64,000 bases of DNA from Colius striatus (taxonomy: Eukaryota; Chordata; Aves; Coliiformes; Coliidae): contig NC_084763.1 in the NCBI RefSeq assembly GCF_028858725.1, forward strand, positions 50,786,152 to 50,850,151. The letters run 5' to 3'. Positions within the stretch are counted from its first letter, which is position 1; each line of letters starts with the position of its first letter. The notes under the pieces were generated by a model. The model was not told the origin of the DNA. It did not search any database and worked only from the letters and a program-made list of their open reading frames with translations. Below are positions 59,795-64,000 of the stretch, one piece after another. Position numbers and translations under genes: made by a program.

Positions 59795-62700
59795 CTAGGG
59801 ATTAAGCACAGAAGTGTTTTAGAAATGAAAGTAAAAACATTTGACTTGGCAAACACCCCTAATCGACTGCTTAACCTCCACCCTCCTGGGAAGCGGGGGA
59901 AAGAAATGACTTTGCTAGGCCTCTTCCTGTGCTGCATAAAGCGGGCACCTGGGAACAAACACATTGTATACTAAAAGCAGATGAACACAGAGAACAACAT
60001 GTTCTTCTGTGAAGGGGACATAATGAAAGGGCATAAAAACATTGAGAGCATGGAGGTTCTTTGCAGTAGCATTTGCCTGATGGTTACTGAACCAGATTTT
60101 CATTGGCATAAATTTGTTTGCTCTGTTTTTAACCTGCCTCTGGAGCTCTGTGCTAGTGTCCACCTAATTTATTGGGTTTTTTATCCAGATAATAAGATGC
60201 ATTTTAGAAGCTACTTTTGACAGGCTGGAATGGTGACCTGGCATGAGGTCTTACCACAGAGCGAGATTAAAAATAAAACTCAGTTATTGAAAAAGTATAT
60301 TACTCTGCAATACTCACAAAAAATTGGATTGTTCTACACTAAAGGTGTGACCCACCACTGGGCCAACACCAGAACTTTAGCTACACTGCCAAATAAAAAA
60401 TGCTCAAGGATTCACTTCTGTGGAAATGACTGTAGGGTCTTTAAACCCAAGTGACCCCATACTGAAGTTCAGAAATGCTTAATAATTGCATTCATCTGCC
60501 CTCAGAGGTAATAGTATAAATTTAAAAGTTACAGAGATTTTTTTTCCAGTATGGCTAATGAGGATGCAATCAGAGCAGCACACAGTAAAAGGCAAGCAAT
60601 TCCTTCTAGTAAGCTCAGTGGCAAAATTCTCATTCATCTTAACCAGACTTCAGGCTGACAGATTTGGTTAGCCAAATTTAGTTAGCCAACCTGGAAATGC
60701 AACATTTTCCAAGGGATGTAAACTACATGGTAATTCCTTTATATTGTTATTTTTAATTCCATGCCTTCACAACACCTTCCTAAAATGAATTTAGATCCTA
60801 CCTGAAAAAATGCCAAAAATAAAATACATAAGGGGCACAAAATATCCTACAAACATTTTCTCTATTACTATGGATACATTTTCAAATTCAGCAATCATTC
60901 CAGGTGCAGTGTTTCCCTTAAGCCTTTGACCTACATATATAAAGACACAAGAAAATACAAATACATCAATATACATAAATGTGTGTTTGCATGTGCTGTG
61001 TGTTCATGCACTGGGAAGAGTGACAATCTGAATTCCCTTAGCCCAAGAGAGGCCACCCTCTGTGGGAAGAGAGGAGGTTGAGCAAACCCTCTTAGGGTTT
61101 TTTGTCCTGGCTCTCCACCTCAGTGGAGTCCATGCAGGCTATGAACACATATGCTGCTACAGGGCAGCAGGAAAAAGAGGCAGCTAAGCTGGTGTCTTAT
61201 CTGCAGAAAGCAGGCAGAATCTCTAAAGGTCCCTTCCAACCCCTACCATTCTATAATTCTGTGATTCTACGATCCACTCTATTTAAAAGCTAACTGTTCA
61301 GAAATACCATTTATAGGTTCTGTTTTAGTTTGAATCGATTTTAAATCAGAGATTTAGAGCAGGATGTCTATCCATCTCATCTGGCATTTGTGAAGCCAAA
61401 AGGTTGCAGGTAGGTTGAACACTGATCATATACCAGCATTTGTCCCTGCTGCAGAAAGGCAGGAGATTTTCAGCTATTCATTTTACCAGGTGATTTTTCA
61501 AGATTCCACTAAATAAAAAATAGATTTATGTCTAATTTGAAAATGTATCTTCCTTTTCGTGAATCTTTTGAATATCTCAACAAGGATATAGAGCATTTTT
61601 TCCCCCCCTGTTACCATTTTTATGAATTACCTCTCAGTAGCTCTTAAAATAGAAGTCCTGCGCTGAAGTGGGTGTCTCTTCTTTCTCGTGGTAGAACTGC
61701 TGTCCTTTGAGGTGGAATCAGTAGATGAAATTTCTTGGTAGTAGAAATCTAAATCTAGCACTTTGCTGAGACTGTCAATAAATAAATGCAGTAAGTTAAC
61801 AGTTTCACTTTGCAATATTACAGTCAACATTCAAAATCCAGGAAATTAAATATCGTTATTGGTGTTCACGTGTTGGGGATGAAAGGAAAAAGATGTATCA
61901 GCAGAAGAAATCAGTTGCTGAAATGTGACTGCTGTATGATGCAGAGATTGAGAATTTTGAAAGGTTAAATACTTTTACATGTTCACAAAGCAGATATATA
62001 TGATTGAAATTGTTTGGGCTTGCCATTATATTGAAGGGAGAGGCAATTTATGGTGTAAACAATCTGATCTATTTCAGATGCCTCTTTGATGGACAGAGAA
62101 ATAATTTTGCTAAAGATGACTACTTTTTTTCTCTTAGTACAAGAAGAGTCTAAAGCAACTAGTTGAGATATCAGTGTCAATAATGCAGATGTCCTTTATT
62201 TTGTTAGATGAAAGCTATCCAGGGTAACATATGCACAGAAAAATTGCAATCACAACATCTGGTTTAGAATGGCTAGGGAAAAAAGATATATGTTAAAAGA
62301 CATCTGAATGAAGCTCAGGATTTAATTCTGCTGTTGGTAGGAAACATTAATATCTCATTGATTTCAGTTGTTATGTTCCACTAATACAGTCAGCACGTGC
62401 TGAAAGAAGATGCAGTCAGTGAACTGGTTAACTAGATTTAAGATGAGTGAAGCCTAACTGAGGCCAAATGAGAGAAAACACTATTTTGTTTGTTTTTTTT
62501 GTTTTTGCTAAACAGGAAACAACAATAGGTGTGAGATTTTTTACAGGACCTAAATCACATCAGAAAAGACATAGGCATTAAGTGAATCCTTTAAGCAGTG
62601 ACATAATCAAATGCCATTTAGACTGTGTCTCAATGAAGCTAAATGGTGTGAGCACATATGATGTGCATATAATCCCTTAAGATACATATTTTAGATACAG

Positions 62701-63525
62701 AGTTTGTGTTCTACAGCCTCAGTGGAGGGTAGTGCTGAGCCCACTCATCTTGCATCTATGGCCAGGCTGCCACAACATGCATGCTATGGTACCTCAGCAA
62801 TGGCACTGGGGTACCTCAGCAGTGGCACTGGGGAACAGCAGGAAAGCTCAAGTATAGAAACGCAAATAAGAGAAAGCTGTGATGTATGTCAAGGGCTGTG
62901 AACCAGGTCTACACCACGTGTAAGGATCTAAGATAAAGAACAACAGTGTTTGTCTATCACTTGCTTATTTCTGCAGAGGACTTCAAAATAGGTTGGTTAC
63001 ACTATGAAGAGAAGACTTCTGGTGGAAATTTCAAGGCTACTCCCCTTTACCTGTTATTAACAATTATTAGTTTCTTGTGATTGATTTCCAACCAGTCATC
63101 TATTTTTAGGAGACAATTTTAACAATCTTTGTATTTTTACTAACAAAAAAAGAGAACTGGTTGCTCATTTACTTTGACTGGAATTTTAAGCACCTTCAAT
63201 TATTTTCTGTGTCAGAACTATCTTTGATGTGGACCTTATCTTAACATATTATTATGCTTGTGTTGCCATGGTGAAGGGCCGTGCTGTAGTAAAACTGCAC
63301 AGCTGATTTCTAGAATGGATTTTTCTCACTGAAAATTGTGTATTTTAATTTTGTATATGAAGTCCCTCCTGTAAATCACCAAATTACCATGATTTTTAAA
63401 TGCTTTATTCTCCTGGTTGAAGTACAGCTAAGAACTGTTTCTAGGGTACTGAAACAACAACAGCAAGATAATGAAGAAAATTACCTTTCTTTTCTTGGTT
63501 TCCGTTTTTCGTCTTGTATTGATTT
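59680..63525 (-). CDS. MYO3A: MYO3A, class III myosin: last three coding exons (partial, continues beyond the right edge)
   Basis: Class III myosins combine an N-terminal kinase with an actin motor and act in stereocilia and photoreceptor calyces. Only the end of the tail is in the window: 98 residues over exons 63525-63485, 61771-61631 and 59794-59680. The junction phases match exactly (2+1, 2+1). The ending NPYDYRRLLRKTSQRRRLIQ is the conserved MYO3A C-terminal actin-binding tail segment (THDII) as I know the family. Position and orientation immediately upstream of GAD2 match vertebrate synteny and support the call. MYO3B is less likely on synteny. Confidence 0.9.
59795..61630 (-). other. 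MYO3A: MYO3A last intron
   Basis: This 1836-bp intron contains a short CR1 3' tail at 61219-61274. No additional exon is needed, because the flanking exon phases join directly. Confidence 0.85.
61219..61274 (+). mobile_element. CR1 3' terminal scrap
   Basis: The sequence 'atctctaaaggtcccttcc' and 'aacccctaccattctataat', with decayed terminal repeats (tctgtgattctacgat), is the last ~55 bases of a CR1 of the same type as those at 70 and 14731. It is in the orientation opposite to MYO3A. Confidence 0.88.
61631..61771 (-). CDS. MYO3A: MYO3A penultimate coding exon
   Basis: The exon encodes LSKVLDLDFYYQEISSTDS, a Ser/Thr/Lys-rich linker (TSKDSSSTTRKKRHP) and LQRRTSILRATE, ending in two bases of Arg. 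The donor is GTAATT. Two acceptors six bases apart are possible (exon start 61771 or 61765). Both keep the frame and differ by the dipeptide encoded between them. The upstream one follows the longer pyrimidine tract. Confidence 0.85.
61772..63484 (-). other. MYO3A: MYO3A intron between the 41-nt exon and the penultimate exon
   Basis: This 1713-bp intron contains a two-copy 22-bp tandem repeat at 62788-62831. Nothing else was recognised. Confidence 0.82.
62788..62831. repeat. 22-bp tandem duplication
   Basis: Two adjacent 22-base units (62788-62809 and 62810-62831), each starting ggtacctcagca/ggtacctcagca and ending tggcactgg, differ at one position. Confidence 0.92.
63485..63525 (-). CDS. 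MYO3A: MYO3A 41-nt small coding exon
   Basis: This exon encodes KSIQDEKRKPRKE plus two bases of a serine. It is flanked by TTTTCTCAG and GTAATT. The small size makes it easy to miss, but its phase joins the next exon to give KPRKESLSKVLD without adjustment. It is a lysine/arginine-rich tail linker. Confidence 0.82.
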
Positions 63526-64000
63526 CTGAGAAAATACAAAGTAATTAAAAAATACTAAAAGGAAAACTTATGCAAAGATACAAATTAATCAATATGTCAA
63601 GTGGGAATTATTTGTGTATCTTTCATTAAAAGAAAATATAGGTAATCTAATTTGCTAAGCAAGAAAAATCTCTTTTCGGAATCTTTGAGACTGAGAATGG
63701 GATTAACAGTGTTACTCCCAAATTTCAGTTTCCATATTGTGAGAAGAAGTAAATAAAAGAAGGAAATAGAATAAATAGAAGAAGTAATGTGGATCAGACA
63801 AAAGAAAAAAGACCTAAAAATTTCAAATAGCTATAGCTGTTTTAATGAATTTGACAACACTGTCTCACTAAATTTACTGTGATGCCATGAGAATTTCCAT
63901 GAATATAGGCAACACAGCAGGAGCAAGCATAACCCTCTTCTCATTAATGTCAATGCAGCCTTGTCACAGGGTTTAGTAGAACAAAATGGACAAAGGCCCT
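63526..64000 (-). other. MYO3A: MYO3A intron, runs off the window
   Basis: This AT-rich sequence lies 5' of the 41-nt exon. I found no further exon before the edge. Confidence 0.7.

Noticed and set aside
59795-59964. Upstream extension of the last MYO3A exon frame (CLFPGARFMQHRK...)
   Set aside because: The frame passes through the CCCTAG acceptor, and the exon phase fits the previous exon exactly when started at 59794. The extension is intronic.
60791-60976. Hydrophobic minus-strand ORF in the last MYO3A intron as a possible extra exon
   Set aside because: The flanking MYO3A exons join in phase without it. It resembles no myosin tail sequence, and no good splice pair was seen.
1-64000. Bacterial-type features, CRISPR arrays, operons, tRNA or rRNA genes
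   Set aside because: The window is vertebrate nuclear DNA with split genes and LINEs. No regularly spaced repeats, cloverleaf or rRNA-like sequence was seen.

Overview
This window is vertebrate, almost certainly bird, nuclear DNA. The evidence is CR1 LINE tails ending in the characteristic 8-bp ATTCTATG-type repeats, LTRs that resemble avian ERVL families, and two split genes whose exons read cleanly on the minus strand with GT-AG introns. I cannot name the species from sequence alone.

The main content is a complete GAD2 gene (glutamate decarboxylase 65, GAD65), minus strand, with coding exons from 56779 down to 18933. I reconstructed 16 coding exons. Their lengths sum to 1758 nt, which is 585 codons plus stop, the same length as mammalian GAD65, and every phase joins without adjustment. 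The palmitoylation cysteines (30, 45), the PLP lysine (396), the PLP-contacting His282, Asp364 and Ala366, the loop Tyr425 and Arg558 are all in place. The start lies in a CpG island (about 55.5-57.8 kb) that also holds exons 2 and 3. The introns carry few recognisable repeats: one minus-strand CR1 in intron 7 and several perfect or near-perfect inverted repeats.

Upstream of GAD2 on the same strand are the last three coding exons of MYO3A (59680-63525), encoding the C-terminal 98 residues of this class III myosin. The rest lies beyond the right edge. The MYO3A stop codon is only about 2.9 kb from the GAD2 start codon. This tandem MYO3A>GAD2 order is the vertebrate arrangement.

The left 17 kb is intergenic, downstream of GAD2. 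It holds a set of transposable elements: two near-identical CR1 3' ends 14.7 kb apart, an older CR1, other CR1 tails, a solo LTR with a perfect 5-bp target-site duplication (9608-10397) and a second LTR that has lost its middle (3891-4201). I found no conserved protein-coding exon there.

I found no undescribed multi-gene system. The items most worth a second look are two substitutions at normally conserved GAD65 positions (A365G, S234C), a weak splice donor after GAD2 exon 6, the solo LTR with its target duplication, a 22-bp perfect palindrome and several hairpins, and a small secreted-looking ORF at 15878-16207.
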